A stretch of DNA of 64,000 bases from Anaerotignum neopropionicum (GTDB lineage Bacteria; Bacillota; Clostridia; Lachnospirales; Anaerotignaceae), in contig NZ_LRVM01000001.1 in assembly GCF_001571775.1 (NCBI RefSeq), positions 248,001 through 312,000 of the forward strand, written 5' to 3'. The translations under genes and the position numbers were made by a program. Below the pieces are notes generated by a model. That model saw nothing but the letters and a program-made list of their open reading frames with translations. It was not told the origin of the DNA and ran no database searches. Below, piece by piece: positions 1-10,247 of the stretch (the stretch's first letter is position 1; every line of letters starts with the position of its first letter).

Positions 1-1008
1 TAAATTCTGATCCAACGCTGTCAAAATAATACATTTATCAAAATCATAGGTTTTTTTACGATACAAAGCCGCTGTAATATCTCTGGTTGCGTAAAGAGTA
101 CCACCATCCTTACGAATAATCAAACAAGGTGGCATGTTTTTATCCTCTAAATCAACAATCATAGCACCTTCGCTTTCTTTGAGAATATTCTTATCTCTTA
201 ATTCTTCCACAACAGGTGCCATTTTATCATTATAAAAGCTTTCGCCGGTATAAGCATCAAATTTCACACCAAGCATGTCATATACACGCTCAAATTCCTT
301 AATACTAATATCATAAAACCACTTCCAAAGAGTGAGAGCCTCTTCATCCCCCTCTTGCATTTTCACAAACCAAAGTCTGGCTTCATCGTCCAATAATGGA
401 TTTTTTTCTGCTTCATCGTGAAATTTTACATAAATGCGCATCAATTCCTGTATTCCGTTTAATTCCACAGCATCCTTTGAGCCCCAATTGCGATAAGCCA
501 CAATTAATTTGCCAAACTGCGTGCCCCAATCACCCAAATGGTTAATACCAACACAATGATAACCCAATTCCTCATGAATTTTATAAATGGCATTTCCAAT
601 GACAGTGGAACGTAAATGTCCAACATGGAAAGGTTTCGCAATATTAGGGGAAGAATAATCAATTACAATGGTTTTACCATGGCCAATATTGCTTTTGCCG
701 TAGCTTTCCTTTTCCTCTAAAACCTTAGACAAAATTTGCTGCGTATAGACGCCTTTTTGCATAAAAAAGTTAACATAAGCTCCAACCACCTGAATTTCTT
801 CAATAAAATCAGCCTTTTCCATCTTTTCAACAATTTCCTGTGCAATCATAGGGGGTGCTTTTCGAAAAACCTTTGCCAAACGAAAACATGGAAAAGCAAA
901 ATCACCCATTGTCTTATTTGCAGGGATTTCCACGGTACTCAAGGCATCTTCCAACGGCAGATCGGCCGCTTTCGCCAAGAGCCTTGCAACCTCCAACTTA
1001 AAATCCAT
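1..1008 (-). CDS. argS: Arginyl-tRNA synthetase, N-terminal 336 residues (cut by window edge)
   Basis: Class I aminoacyl-tRNA synthetase that charges tRNA-Arg in the cytoplasm. Reading the minus strand from the ATG at 1008 gives an open frame of 336 codons that runs off position 1, so the C-terminal part (anticodon-binding DALR region) is outside the window. The sequence begins with the ArgS-specific N-terminal domain and then the class I signature region with SPNIAKPFHVGHLRS near residues 120-135, where HVGH is the HIGH motif, followed by NHLGDWGTQFGKL, a strong ArgS hallmark. A GGAGG ribosome site lies about 8 bases upstream of the ATG. The gene stands alone; the next gene upstream (FadR-type regulator) has its own terminator. 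Nothing unusual in the visible part. Confidence 0.97.
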   Translation of the reverse strand, partial: MDFKLEVARLLAKAADLPLEDALSTVEIPANKTMGDFAFPCFRLAKVFRKAPPMIAQEIVEKMEKADFIEEIQVVGAYVNFFMQKGVYTQQILSKVLEEKESYGKSNIGHGKTIVIDYSSPNIAKPFHVGHLRSTVIGNAIYKIHEELGYHCVGINHLGDWGTQFGKLIVAYRNWGSKDAVELNGIQELMRIYVKFHDEAEKNPLLDDEARLWFVKMQEGDEEALTLWKWFYDISIKEFERVYDMLGVKFDAYTGESFYNDKMAPVVEELRDKNILKESEGAMIVDLEDKNMPPCLIIRKDGGTLYATRDITAALYRKKTYDFDKCIILTALDQNL

Positions 1009-1147
1009 ATCAAAATCCTCCAATCAGAATTATATATTCAATTTTCAATGATAAACATAAAAAAAATAGTGCAACTTATATAACGTTATCACAAAACACC
1101 AGTAAAATCAAGGAAAACTCCACTTTTCAAGGCTTTTCCCCTTTCAT

Positions 1148-1208
1148 AAAAAAAGACACATAAAACAGAGGTATGCATCATCTCCCCAATCTTAAGGTGT
1201 CTTTTTAA
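1148..1208 (-). terminator. Probable terminator of the FadR-type regulator gene
   Basis: AAAAAGACAC at 1149-1158 can pair with GTGTCTTTTT at 1197-1206, across a long loop. Read on the minus strand it ends in a run of T. It sits just after the stop codon of the regulator and before argS. Confidence 0.5.
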
Positions 1209-1227
1209 TAAATTAAATTAAAAAATA

Positions 1228-1956
1228 TCAACCATATTTCACAGTTAAATTGACATAAGAGATATGCTCTCTCATAACTGCATAAGCCGTTTGATAATCC
1301 CCGTTTTTAATTGCATTCAACAGCTTTCCGTGCAAATCAATGGTAACATCAATGGCACGGGGATTTTGCGTAAGCGACTCCCTCAACGCCAATCGAATCC
1401 CCTTTTCAAAGGATTCCTTCGCAGCAATCATTGTACTCATCAAAAGCTTATTATGGGTGGCTGCTGAAACCTGCATATGAAACATTGAGTCATAATCCAC
1501 AAATAAATTCACATCATGCTTACTTTCCATCATTTTTTCATAACAAAAAGCAATATTGGCAATATCCTCAGCCGTTGCCCGTTTTGCAGCGTAGCTTGCA
1601 GTTTCCGCCTCAAGCATATATCTAAATTCCAAAAGGTCGCCCAAATCAGAATTTTCAACAGTAATACAAAAAGGAGCAATATTCACGATATTGTCAATTT
1701 CATTGATAAATGTACCCGCCTTGGAGCGCTTAATAAAACCAAATACAGCCAAAGCTGTGTAGGCTTCTCTTAGTGTACTTCGCCCTACTCCCAGCATTTC
1801 ACTAACAATATTTTCATTTGGCAGCATATATCCTGCGGGAAGCACCCCACTCATAATCAATTCTTTGAACCGTTGGAACAAATTTTGAGAAATGTTACAT
1901 TTACCTAAATCCTTGGTTAAATAAGAAACGTTCTCTGCAAGAAAATCTCTTTCCAT
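1228..1956 (-). CDS. FadR/GntR-family transcriptional regulator (FCD domain)
   Basis: A 242-residue one-component regulator. Residues about 20-85 form the GntR winged helix: PNENIVSEMLGVGRSTLREA is the recognition region, followed by a wing with KRSKAGTFI. Residues about 100-235 match the all-helical FCD ligand domain, with EFRYMLEAETASYAAKRAT, a His in DYDSMFHMQVSAATHN and a late His in MREHISYV that are the usual metal or ligand positions. FCD regulators normally respond to small organic acids and repress sugar-acid or carboxylate catabolic genes. No such target is adjacent: its neighbours are argS and a CapA-like lipoprotein, so the regulon is unknown. The ATG at 1956 has a GGGAGG site. 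The class is certain, the ligand is not. Confidence 0.9.
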   Translation of the reverse strand: MERDFLAENVSYLTKDLGKCNISQNLFQRFKELIMSGVLPAGYMLPNENIVSEMLGVGRSTLREAYTALAVFGFIKRSKAGTFINEIDNIVNIAPFCITVENSDLGDLLEFRYMLEAETASYAAKRATAEDIANIAFCYEKMMESKHDVNLFVDYDSMFHMQVSAATHNKLLMSTMIAAKESFEKGIRLALRESLTQNPRAIDVTIDLHGKLLNAIKNGDYQTAYAVMREHISYVNLTVKYG

Positions 1957-2035
1957 ATCGATCCTCCCTGTGTTTCACCTTTAACAATCACAAGACTATT
2001 TTAACATTACTATCCTTGCATGACAAGGACTTTCC

Positions 2036-3211
2036 TTACTTTTCAAAAACATATTCCTCTTGTATCTCAGAAAGCGGTACTTTGCGATTTAAAAGAAATG
2101 ATGCGGTTTCCTCGTGCACCTCTACCAAACGTGCTTGATCAATTTTACGCAACAAACGATCTTTTTCACTTTGTTCTAAAGTTAACATTTCATAAACACT
2201 TCGCACTACAAAATGGTTTTTCTCCTGCGCATTTCGAAACTGCGTCCAGATTGGAACAAATGAAACCTCTTTTACATTGGGCGGCTCATTTCCCACCTTT
2301 TCAACGGTTAAATGCAAAACAATAGAAGCGTTTCTCGGTGGTGTTGTTTGGGAAGAAATAAAATTACCCAGTGAATAAATGATAAAACCATCATGCGCCC
2401 CATCCCCATGATCCACCCTAACATACTCCATGGGCTGTAAAACATGAGGATGACTGGCCAAAACAATGTCTGCACCGGAAAGAAACATCAAATCCGTCCA
2501 ATCCTGAAATATATTTTTGGGATAGGTTTCATATTCGTTACCCAAATGAGGCATTACAACCACAACATCCGCATTTTCCCTAGCCCTCTTAATATCGTCA
2601 ACCATTTGCTCATTATCAATCAGATTTACCAAATATGCATCAGGAACGGCAATGCCATTGGTACCATAAGTATAAGATAAAAATGCAAATTTAATTCCAT
2701 TTACATTTTTGTATAAAATCTTATCCCGCTCCTCCGCTGAGCGATATGTACCCATATGCGCAATTCCATATTCATCAAGCTTGTCCAGCGTGCGAATTAA
2801 ACCCTGCTTTCCCGTATCCATGGAATGATTATTTGCAGTGGTTAAAATATCAAAACCTGCATCCTTTATTGCATCCAAAAATTCATCGGGCGTATTAAAA
2901 CAAGGATAGGAGGAATAGCCCCTTTCTTTTCCGCCAAAGGTCAGCTCCAAATTTCCTAAAACCAAATCATAGCCGTCAAAATATTTTTTTACATCCTGAA
3001 AATTATGCATAAAATCATATGTACCTGTCATTGGGTCATAGGCCTCATTATATTGATAATCATGAACCATAATATCCCCCACCACAGCAAGGGTTACTTG
3101 CTTTATCATAGGCTTAGACAAGCCCGCTGAAACAGAGTAACCGGGCTCCGCTTTTGCACAAGAAGTAAAAAGAAAACAAGAAATAATTAACAAAAAGATT
3201 TTTTTTCTCAT
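2036..3211 (-). CDS. CapA-family lipoprotein (PGA_cap metallophosphatase fold)
   Basis: A 391-residue exported lipoprotein: residues 1-20 form a signal peptide ending in the lipobox FTSC. The body carries the series of motifs of the CapA/PgsA (PGA_cap) family: AVVGDIMVHDYQY, GNLELTFGG, TANNHSMDTGKQG, MPHLGNEYE and SHPHVLQPMEYV, which form a calcineurin-like metal site. CapA works with CapB and CapC in poly-gamma-glutamate capsule export, but none of those partners is here, and solitary CapA-like lipoproteins are common in Clostridia. I therefore call the family, not capsule synthesis. The ATG at 3211 has a strong GGGGGTG site. The gene is monocistronic, separated from the upstream small membrane gene by a terminator-like hairpin. 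Confidence 0.88.
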   Translation of the reverse strand: MRKKIFLLIISCFLFTSCAKAEPGYSVSAGLSKPMIKQVTLAVVGDIMVHDYQYNEAYDPMTGTYDFMHNFQDVKKYFDGYDLVLGNLELTFGGKERGYSSYPCFNTPDEFLDAIKDAGFDILTTANNHSMDTGKQGLIRTLDKLDEYGIAHMGTYRSAEERDKILYKNVNGIKFAFLSYTYGTNGIAVPDAYLVNLIDNEQMVDDIKRARENADVVVVMPHLGNEYETYPKNIFQDWTDLMFLSGADIVLASHPHVLQPMEYVRVDHGDGAHDGFIIYSLGNFISSQTTPPRNASIVLHLTVEKVGNEPPNVKEVSFVPIWTQFRNAQEKNHFVVRSVYEMLTLEQSEKDRLLRKIDQARLVEVHEETASFLLNRKVPLSEIQEEYVFEK

Positions 3212-3314
3212 TCGACACCCCCTAAGAAGGAAAGGAGAACCTTAATTTTAAAAATAAACAAAAAAAGGTTGCATCCATAAAAAGCATGCAAATTCAATGA
3301 ATTAATAATATATA

Positions 3315-3376
3315 GAGAAAAAGCCCGATTGCTATACAACAAGATTTAATTCAGAAATCACTGCAAAACGGGCTTT
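3315..3376 (-). terminator. Terminator-like hairpin after the small membrane protein gene
   Basis: AAAGCCCG at 3320-3327 pairs with CGGGCTTT at 3369-3376 across a long loop, and on the minus strand the stem is followed by TTTCTC. It separates the 3436-3726 gene from the CapA-like gene. Confidence 0.4.
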
Positions 3377-3435
3377 ACTTTAAAATATATGCCAGTTATA
3401 AAAAAATTTAATTAAAATATATAATACAAAAAAAA

Positions 3436-3726
3436 TCAGCTTTCCTCATCTTGATTTAGGCTCAAAGCCGTACCATTTTTAATGGAGCGACGGCAAATAT
3501 AAAAGATAAAACAACATAATAAAGCAGGACAAAAAACCAAAATAAAATAAGTAAAATTTTTCCAAGTTAAAAACACCCAAATGGAAAGCATTACCATAAT
3601 AACTGGTAACAGCAGCCCCGTCCATTTCCCGTTTGGCCTGCTTGCAACAACACCCTCAATAAAAACCATACAAAGCACCAATGATATAAGCTTCCCCACA
3701 CCTAATATAAAATCAATATCCCACAT
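3436..3726 (-). CDS. Small hydrophobic membrane protein of unknown function
   Basis: About 96 residues, with three hydrophobic stretches that could span the membrane (a first around residues 8-25, then LLLPVIMVMLSIWVFL and the segment around FVLVFCPALLCCFIFY-like residues near 60-75) and a short acidic, polar C-terminus. I do not recognise a family. The frame can also start at a GTG at 3738, but GAGGTG lies at the right distance only for the ATG at 3726, so I use that start. It lies between the GGDEF gene and the CapA-like gene on the same strand, with gaps of about 130 and 225 bases. No function can be given. Confidence 0.6.
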   Translation of the reverse strand: MWDIDFILGVGKLISLVLCMVFIEGVVASRPNGKWTGLLLPVIMVMLSIWVFLTWKNFTYFILVFCPALLCCFIFYICRRSIKNGTALSLNQDEES

Positions 3727-3854
3727 CTTCCTTAACACCTCAATTTTTTATTCATCTCTATTTCAATTTTAGCAGTATAATGAATATTTGTCAAATAATC
3801 ATAAAATTTTATAAAAAAATTAGAAATATTTCACAAAATAAAATGCTATGAATT

Positions 3855-4940
3855 TTAAACAAATTTTTTAACATTTTTTGCCGCATACAATTGCTCATCT
3901 GCAAGTCTAACTGCTTCGCTAACCTGACAAAAACCCTTTTTATAATATCCACATCCTAAGGATACCTTTGGTAATCTTTTATCCTTTTCCATGCATTCCA
4001 ATAGCTTTTTCTTAAAATCTTTCTTTGCATCTATAATTATTTTTTCCTCAATATTTTTTGAAACCACACAAAACTCATCCCCGCCAATACGAAAACATAG
4101 GCCTAAGCTTTGAAAAGTATCCTTTATACAACAAGCCACCTTATATAAACATTCATCTCCGTATTGATGACCATAAGTATCGTTAATAATTTTAAAATCA
4201 TCAATATCAAAAAGTAAAATATAAGCATGGGCTGCATCCTCAATACGTTCCAACTCACATTCGTAAGCACGACGATTAAAAAGAAAGGTCTGCGCATCAT
4301 ATTTTTCGCTCAATTCACAAAAATACGAGTAATAAAAAGAGGTAGAAAGTGCAACACAAATCCAAATGGTATGTACCATTGGCAGCAAAATTTGAATAGT
4401 TACACCAATTACCATGAATAATAAAATTAAATAAAGAATATGGCCATTTTTTGATTGGTATCTTTTATCTGAATTTACTGTTTCAAAAATCAATAAAACC
4501 CCGCCCAACATAATTGATAGCATAAATAAACCGTAAAATGGCCCTCTAGAATAAACATTATTGGCGGAAACATAAAAAATAAACCCGAAAAAAGGAGAAA
4601 GAAGCGTTAAAAATAAATTTACGATTGCAGGTAAAAACCAAATAACAATAACATTAAGGGCTAATTTACAAAATGCCAAGGTAATAAAAAGGGTAATAAA
4701 CGGCGAAACGCAAAAAATTATTTCACAGCAAATGATCCTTTGTAATCGAAAATCTGTATTGGGTTTTGCGTAATAGTATGACGCAACCTCTGCAAGCGTA
4801 ACAATAATTATGCCAATAATGGCAAGGGTAAAGAACATTTTCATTTTACGGTTCAAGGTTTCATTATGATTGATTATGATGCAAAGCAACAACATTGCCA
4901 TAGCACTCACGATACCTAAAGAAACATAGTGCAGTATCAT
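3855..4940 (-). CDS. Membrane-anchored GGDEF protein (probable diguanylate cyclase)
   Basis: A 361-residue protein with about six to seven hydrophobic segments in its first 210 residues and a C-terminal GGDEF domain from about residue 235. The active-site loop is RIGGDEFCVV near residues 284-293, an intact GGDEF motif; upstream DIDDFKIINDTYGHQYGDE supplies the metal-binding Asp and substrate contacts, so cyclic di-GMP synthesis is likely. No RxxD inhibitory site is visible before the motif. The frame extends upstream to 5054, but the ATG at 4940 has a GAGGG site and opens directly on the first membrane segment, so I prefer it. It is a monocistronic gene downstream of gyrA on the same strand. 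The signal sensed by the membrane part is unknown. Confidence 0.88.
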   Translation of the reverse strand: MILHYVSLGIVSAMAMLLLCIIINHNETLNRKMKMFFTLAIIGIIIVTLAEVASYYYAKPNTDFRLQRIICCEIIFCVSPFITLFITLAFCKLALNVIVIWFLPAIVNLFLTLLSPFFGFIFYVSANNVYSRGPFYGLFMLSIMLGGVLLIFETVNSDKRYQSKNGHILYLILLFMVIGVTIQILLPMVHTIWICVALSTSFYYSYFCELSEKYDAQTFLFNRRAYECELERIEDAAHAYILLFDIDDFKIINDTYGHQYGDECLYKVACCIKDTFQSLGLCFRIGGDEFCVVSKNIEEKIIIDAKKDFKKKLLECMEKDKRLPKVSLGCGYYKKGFCQVSEAVRLADEQLYAAKNVKKFV

Positions 4941-5079
4941 ACTATCGCCCTCTTTCGTATTATTCTTGCCACCCTTTTCATTTAGTATAAAAAAAACAAA
5001 AAAACTTATATAATCATCTTTTATTTTAAAGCCTTCGTACAAAAAAAGAAACAATAATTTTCGATAATTAAAAATTAAT

Positions 5080-5123
5080 TAGAAAAAAATCAAAAATAAA
5101 ACTGCACCTTTTATCAGTGCAGC
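5080..5123 (-). terminator. Terminator of gyrA
   Basis: CTGCAC at 5102-5107 pairs with GTGCAG at 5117-5122, and on the minus strand the stem is followed by a long T-rich tract. It starts 16 bases after the gyrA stop codon. Confidence 0.6.
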
Positions 5124-5138
5124 TTCATTTCAAAATGT

Positions 5139-7631
5139 TTACTCAGTGATTTCTACCTCTGTTTCTTGCAATTCTTCCGATTCATCTTTTACATCTTCCT
5201 CAGAAATTTTTGCAATACCCACAACGTAAACACCGTCATTTAAGTTCATCAGCTTTACGCCTTGGGAAACACGGCCAAATGTTGAAATATCCCTTGACCG
5301 CAAACGGATAATGATTCCTTCTGAGGTCATCAGCATAACTTCCTCATTTTCCTCAATTAAAAGAACACCTGTCAGTAACCCTGTTTTTTCCGTTAAGTGA
5401 TGGATTTTTGAGCCCTTACCACCTCTATACTGAACAGAGAATGCATCAATCTCGGTACGTTTGCCATAGCCATTTTCCGTTACATTTAATATTTTTGCGC
5501 CATCCATAATTTTGACGGCAGAAACCACAAAATCCTCCTTGCGCAAGCTAATTGCCTTTACCCCTGTTGCGGTACGACCCATAGCGCGCACATCATTTTC
5601 AGAGAATTTAATGCCCATGCCCTTTCTTGTGGCAACAAAAATTTCATTCCCGCCGTTTGTTGTCATTACTGAGATTAAGCTATCGTCTTCTCTCAGATTA
5701 ACTGCAATCAAACCGCCTTTGCGGATATTAGAATAGCATGACATTTCCGTTTTCTTAACAATACCTTGCTTTGTAATCATCACAAGATACTCGTCTTCCT
5801 TAAACTCTTTTACAGGAATAACGGCGGTAATACTTTCTCCGGGGGCAATTTCCAGTAGATTCACGATTGCCATGCCCCTTGCGGTACGCCCTGCTTCGGG
5901 GATCTCATAACCCTTCATACGATAAACCCTGCCCTTATCTGTGAAGAACAAAATCGTATCATGGGTGGAAGAAAGGAACATATCCTTTACAAAATCCTCA
6001 TCCCTTGTCTGCATACCCACAATGCCCCTGCCGCCTCTATTTTGGCTCTTATAGGTATCCAACGGGGTACGCTTGATATAGTTCAAGTTGGAGAGGGTCA
6101 TAACACAGGTTTCTTCCTCGATTAAATCCTCCACATCAATTTCACCGGGATTTTGTATCAATTGGGTACGGCGTTCATCGCCAAATTTATCCCGAACCTC
6201 TGTAATTTCATCCTTGATTACACCCAGCATTAGCTTCCTATCCGCCAATATGGATTTATAATAAGCTATTTTTTCCATTAACCCATTGTATTCTGCATCA
6301 ATTTTTTCATGCTCCAAGCCCTGTAAACGACGTAACTGCATTTCCAAAATTGCCTGTGCCTGCACATCAGAAAGCTGAAAACGCTCCATCAAGCGTTCCT
6401 TTGCATCATCATAACTAGTACGTATAATGCGAATTACTTCGTCAATATTATTGATGGCAATACGCAGACCTTCCAAAATATGGGCACGTTTTTCCGCCTT
6501 ATCCAGATTAAACTTGGTTCTTCTAGTAACTACAATTTCTTGATGCTTCAAGTATTCTGTAATAATTTGCTTTAAATTTAAAATCTCAGGCTTACCATCT
6601 ACCAATGCAAGCATAATTGCGCCGAAGCTTTCTTGCAGCTGGGTATACTTATAGAGCTGGTTTAAGATAACATTTGCATTAACGTCTTTTTTCAGTTCAA
6701 TAATGATTTTAATATCATCACCGGCGGAAGCGTCATAAAGATCATTGATGCCTTCTATGCGCTTATCCTTTACCAATTCGGCGATTTTTTCGATTAAACG
6801 CAGTTTATTTACCATATAAGGTAATTCAGTGACTACAATTTTTTCACGTCCGTTTGCCATAGGCTGGATTTCCGCCAATGCGCGTACTAAAATTTTCCCT
6901 CGACCGGTACGATACGCTGCGCGGATACCGCTTTTTCCAAGGATCGAAGCGCCAGTTGGGAAGTCCGGGCCTTGGATATGCTCCATGAGTTCCTCAATAT
7001 CCGTTTCCTTATCATTAATTGTATTTTCAATCATACAAACAACGCCGTTAATGACTTCCGTCAAGTTATGAGGAGGGATATTGGTTGCCATACCAACAGC
7101 GATACCAGACGAACCATTTATCAGTAAGTTTGGGATTCTAGCGGGCAAAACAGTGGGTTCTTTTTCGTTTTCATCGTAGTTTGGTACAAAATCAACGGTG
7201 TCTTTTTCAATATCCGCCAAAAGCTCCGCCGTAATTTTAGACATTCTAGCCTCAGTATAACGGCTTGCAGCAGCACCATAGCCATCGATAGAGCCAAAGT
7301 TACCATGACCGTCTACCAGCATATAACGCATAGAGAAATTCTGCGCCATACGAACCATTGCCTGATAGATAGAGCCATCACCATGAGGGTGGTATTTACC
7401 CATGGTATCACCCACAATACGCGCTGATTTACGATAGCTCTTATTAGGGTCAAGATTCATTTCGTTCATAGAAAACAGGATACGTCTTTGCACCGGCTTC
7501 AGGCCATCACGAACATCCGGCAAAGCTCGGGCTACAATAACGCTCATAGCGTAATCGATATAACATTTTCGCATTTCGTCGTTAATATCTATAGAAACGA
7601 CCTTATCTATTTCGTTGAATTCGTCGCTCAT
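5139..7631 (-). CDS. gyrA: DNA gyrase subunit A
   Basis: The 830-residue A subunit of DNA gyrase, which cuts and rejoins DNA and works as an A2B2 complex with GyrB to add negative supercoils. The N-terminal breakage-reunion domain has [20 protein letters not shown] and SRYTEARM with the catalytic Tyr near residue 123. The C-terminal half has the repeated beta-pinwheel blades that wrap DNA, with QNRGGRG as the GyrA box, which separates gyrase from topoisomerase IV. The stretch [10 protein letters not shown] in the quinolone-resistance region has Gly and Gln where Ser83 and Asp87 stand in E. coli. The start ATG at 7631 has an AGAGGTG site. It follows gyrB on the same strand after 247 bases packed with palindromic repeats, so transcription may not be simply co-operonic. 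Confidence 0.98.
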   Translation of the reverse strand: MSDEFNEIDKVVSIDINDEMRKCYIDYAMSVIVARALPDVRDGLKPVQRRILFSMNEMNLDPNKSYRKSARIVGDTMGKYHPHGDGSIYQAMVRMAQNFSMRYMLVDGHGNFGSIDGYGAAASRYTEARMSKITAELLADIEKDTVDFVPNYDENEKEPTVLPARIPNLLINGSSGIAVGMATNIPPHNLTEVINGVVCMIENTINDKETDIEELMEHIQGPDFPTGASILGKSGIRAAYRTGRGKILVRALAEIQPMANGREKIVVTELPYMVNKLRLIEKIAELVKDKRIEGINDLYDASAGDDIKIIIELKKDVNANVILNQLYKYTQLQESFGAIMLALVDGKPEILNLKQIITEYLKHQEIVVTRRTKFNLDKAEKRAHILEGLRIAINNIDEVIRIIRTSYDDAKERLMERFQLSDVQAQAILEMQLRRLQGLEHEKIDAEYNGLMEKIAYYKSILADRKLMLGVIKDEITEVRDKFGDERRTQLIQNPGEIDVEDLIEEETCVMTLSNLNYIKRTPLDTYKSQNRGGRGIVGMQTRDEDFVKDMFLSSTHDTILFFTDKGRVYRMKGYEIPEAGRTARGMAIVNLLEIAPGESITAVIPVKEFKEDEYLVMITKQGIVKKTEMSCYSNIRKGGLIAVNLREDDSLISVMTTNGGNEIFVATRKGMGIKFSENDVRAMGRTATGVKAISLRKEDFVVSAVKIMDGAKILNVTENGYGKRTEIDAFSVQYRGGKGSKIHHLTEKTGLLTGVLLIEENEEVMLMTSEGIIIRLRSRDISTFGRVSQGVKLMNLNDGVYVVGIAKISEEDVKDESEELQETEVEITE

Positions 7632-7660
7632 TTCTTCACCTCTTTTTTATTAAAACTTAA

Positions 7661-7872
7661 AACCTTGAGGCTCTGCCTCAAACTCCGCAAGGGATTTCAT
7701 CCCTTGACCCTTTATTTTTCAAAAACTTCGTTTTTGAAGGGTTAATTAATTCATTACAAAATTTTCTTAAGCCTTTATTCCCACCTTGGAAAACGTAGTT
7801 TTCCAAATCGGGTCAAGGGCACAGCCCTTGCTAGGTTTTAGGGACGGCGTCCCTAAGGTCTTGACCTTGCAC
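7661..7872. repeat. Mosaic palindromic repeat between gyrB and gyrA (copy 1)
   Basis: Six to seven short perfect or near-perfect palindromes in a row fill this gap: TTGAGGctctgCCTCAA at 7665-7681, AAGGGAtttcaTCCCTT at 7689-7705, CAAAAACttcGTTTTTG at 7720-7736, TTGGAAAACgtaGTTTTCCAA at 7786-7806 (read as stem-loop), CAAGGGcacagCCCTTG at 7814-7830 and TAGGGACggcGTCCCTA at 7839-7855. The same modules recur at 11421, 17771, 21498, 23248, 37888 and 58085. Confidence 0.8.
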
Positions 7873-7878
7873 TTAATC

Positions 7879-9780
7879 TTAAAAATCCATTTCAGCATAT
7901 TGGGCATTCTCAGCAATAAAATCCCTTCTTGGCTCTACACTGTCGCCCATAAGCATACTGAATATTTCATCGGCAAGTAACGCATCATTGATGTCCACCT
8001 TCTTTAAAATTCGGTGTTCCACCGCCATTGTTGTATCCCTTAATTGGTCAAAATCCATTTCACCAAGACCTTTATACCGCTGCACCTCTTTAATACCCGT
8101 TTTTCCAATCTCATTGTATAATACCTCAAGCTGGGGATCGTCATATACGTAATAATGCTGCTTGTTCTTCTCCACACGATATAAGGGTGGTTGTGCAATA
8201 TATACCTTGCCCTCCTGAATCAATTGGGGCATATACCGATAAAAGAAGGTTAATAAAAGCGTACGTATATGCGCGCCGTCAACATCGGCATCGGTCATGA
8301 TTACAATTTTGTGATATCGTAATTTCTCCAGATCAAAATCCTCGGAAATCCCTGTACCAAAGGCAGTAATCATGTTTTTGATCTCCTCACTGCCTAAAAT
8401 GCGATCTAATCGCGCCTTTTCCACATTTAATATTTTACCCCTTAAAGGCAAAATTGCCTGTGTTTTGGGATCTCTTGCTTTAATGGCACTACCTCCCGCA
8501 GAGTTACCCTCAACAATATAAATTTCGCATTCATACGGGTCTTTGCTTGTACAATCCGTCAGCTTTCCGGGCAGTCTTGTATTTTCTAACCCGGTTTTCC
8601 GCCGCACCAGTTCTCTTGCCTTTCTGGCCGCATCACGGGCTCTGGAAGCCATCATACCCTTTTCTAATATAGTTTTACCTACCGTTGGGTTCTCCTCCAA
8701 ATAATAGGTCAAATATTCGCTTAGAACGCTTTCTACTGCACCTTTTGCTTCACTTGTGCCTAACCTAGCCTTTGTCTGCCCTTCAAACTGTGGCTCCTCC
8801 ACCTTAATACTGATGACAGCAGAAATACCTTCCCTCACATCATCACCAGAAAGCTTTTTATCCGAATCCTTAACTGCACCGATTTTCTTCCCGTAATCAT
8901 TTAAAGTCTTCGTTAAACCACTTTTAAACCCAATTAAATGTGTACCGCCATCCGGCGTATTAATATTATTAACAAAGCTGAATATATTTTCCACATATCC
9001 ATCATTATACTGAAACGCTACCTCAACTAAAACGCCGTCTTTCTCGCCGCAGGCATAAAAAATATCGTCGTATAAGGGCTGGCGGCTTTTGTTAATATAG
9101 GCAACAAATTCCTTAATCCCGCCTTCATAATGAAAAGTGCGTTCCTGCTCTATGCCCTCTCGCAGATCAATGAGATTTATTTTCAATCCCTTTGTCAAAA
9201 AAGCAGTTTCCCGGAAACGCTGCAATAAAATTTCAAAGGAAAAAACCGTTTCCTCAAAAATCTCAGGATCAGGCAAAAAATGTACAAATGTCCCATGTTC
9301 TTGAGAATCACCAATCACACTCAAAGGTGTTAATGAATCTCCCCGACAATACTTTTGTTCATAAACCTTACCCTCGGTATGGATATTCACCGTCAGCCAC
9401 GTTGACAACGCATTTACAACGGATGCACCAACACCATGCAAACCGCCGGAAACCTTATATCCCCCGCCACCAAACTTTCCTCCGGCATGTAAAATTGTAA
9501 AAACCACCTCAACTGCAGAAATTCCTTTTTGCTGCTGAATTCCCACAGGAATACCACGGCCATTATCCATAACGGAAATGGAATTATCCGGATGAATCTT
9601 CACCGTAATTTCATTACAAAACCCAGCTAAAGCCTCATCCACCGCATTATCCACAATTTCGTACACCAAATGATGCAGACCTCTTGCACTGGTAGAACCG
9701 ATATACATCCCCGGACGCTTTCTAACAGCCTCCAAGCCTTCCAGCACTTGGATTTGACTTTCATTATAATCTGATGACAT
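7879..9780 (-). CDS. gyrB: DNA gyrase subunit B
   Basis: The 633-residue ATPase subunit of DNA gyrase. The N-terminal GHKL ATPase shows [21 protein letters not shown] and a glycine-rich lid [14 protein letters not shown]. The transducer domain follows, then the Toprim domain with EGNSAGG and DADVDGAHI, which hold the catalytic metal ions, and the C-terminal tail with RYKGLGEM that contacts GyrA. Length is normal for the Gram-positive form without the large insertion of E. coli. The ATG at 9780 has a GGAGAGG site. It lies in the usual origin order recF-gyrB-gyrA; the gap to recF is 467 bases of AT-rich DNA without a gene. Confidence 0.98.
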   Translation of the reverse strand: MSSDYNESQIQVLEGLEAVRKRPGMYIGSTSARGLHHLVYEIVDNAVDEALAGFCNEITVKIHPDNSISVMDNGRGIPVGIQQQKGISAVEVVFTILHAGGKFGGGGYKVSGGLHGVGASVVNALSTWLTVNIHTEGKVYEQKYCRGDSLTPLSVIGDSQEHGTFVHFLPDPEIFEETVFSFEILLQRFRETAFLTKGLKINLIDLREGIEQERTFHYEGGIKEFVAYINKSRQPLYDDIFYACGEKDGVLVEVAFQYNDGYVENIFSFVNNINTPDGGTHLIGFKSGLTKTLNDYGKKIGAVKDSDKKLSGDDVREGISAVISIKVEEPQFEGQTKARLGTSEAKGAVESVLSEYLTYYLEENPTVGKTILEKGMMASRARDAARKARELVRRKTGLENTRLPGKLTDCTSKDPYECEIYIVEGNSAGGSAIKARDPKTQAILPLRGKILNVEKARLDRILGSEEIKNMITAFGTGISEDFDLEKLRYHKIVIMTDADVDGAHIRTLLLTFFYRYMPQLIQEGKVYIAQPPLYRVEKNKQHYYVYDDPQLEVLYNEIGKTGIKEVQRYKGLGEMDFDQLRDTTMAVEHRILKKVDINDALLADEIFSMLMGDSVEPRRDFIAENAQYAEMDF

Positions 9781-10191
9781 AAAACCTCTCCTTCAACTAA
9801 ATCTTTTAGGGTTCTTCGTCTTTTCTTTACGCCAAAGAAAAAATAGGTTTGTATCATTAAACCTATTTCAAATCAAATATTCTAGGCAAAATTTAAAAAA
9901 TTTACGCGCAATCACAGTTTTTATGTTCCCTAATTATATTTTAAAAATAAAACCCTTTTTATTCCTTCAAAAGCAGATCATCCAAGAACCTTGTATCAAA
10001 AACACAGCTAGGATTTCTCTGCCTATCAAGAAATTAACATTCTATTTAATATTATACCATCAAAAAACAAATTTCACAAGCATAAAGCCTTATATTTTCA
10101 AGGAAAACTCAAATTTTTAATAAATTATTTTGTTTTTTTTCTTCCTTAATTAAAGAAACACTTATATTTTTCACATATTTTCAATATTATA
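9781..10191. other. AT-rich gap between recF and gyrB, no gene seen
   Basis: About 410 bases, strongly A/T-rich, with short open frames only and no convincing ribosome site for any of them. It must hold the promoter of gyrB on the minus strand, but I could not single out one -35/-10 pair. No DnaA box was found here by eye. Confidence 0.5.
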
Positions 10192-10233
10192 ATCAATAAA
10201 AAAGGTGTAATTTCATTTATCTCAATCACACCT
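10192..10233 (-). terminator. Terminator of recF
   Basis: AGGTGTAATT at 10203-10212 pairs with AATCACACCT at 10224-10233 (one G-U pair on the minus strand) and is followed on that strand by TTTTTTATT. It lies 15 bases after the recF stop and implies that gyrB has its own promoter. Confidence 0.75.
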
Positions 10234-10247
10234 GTTTTAAAACCAAT

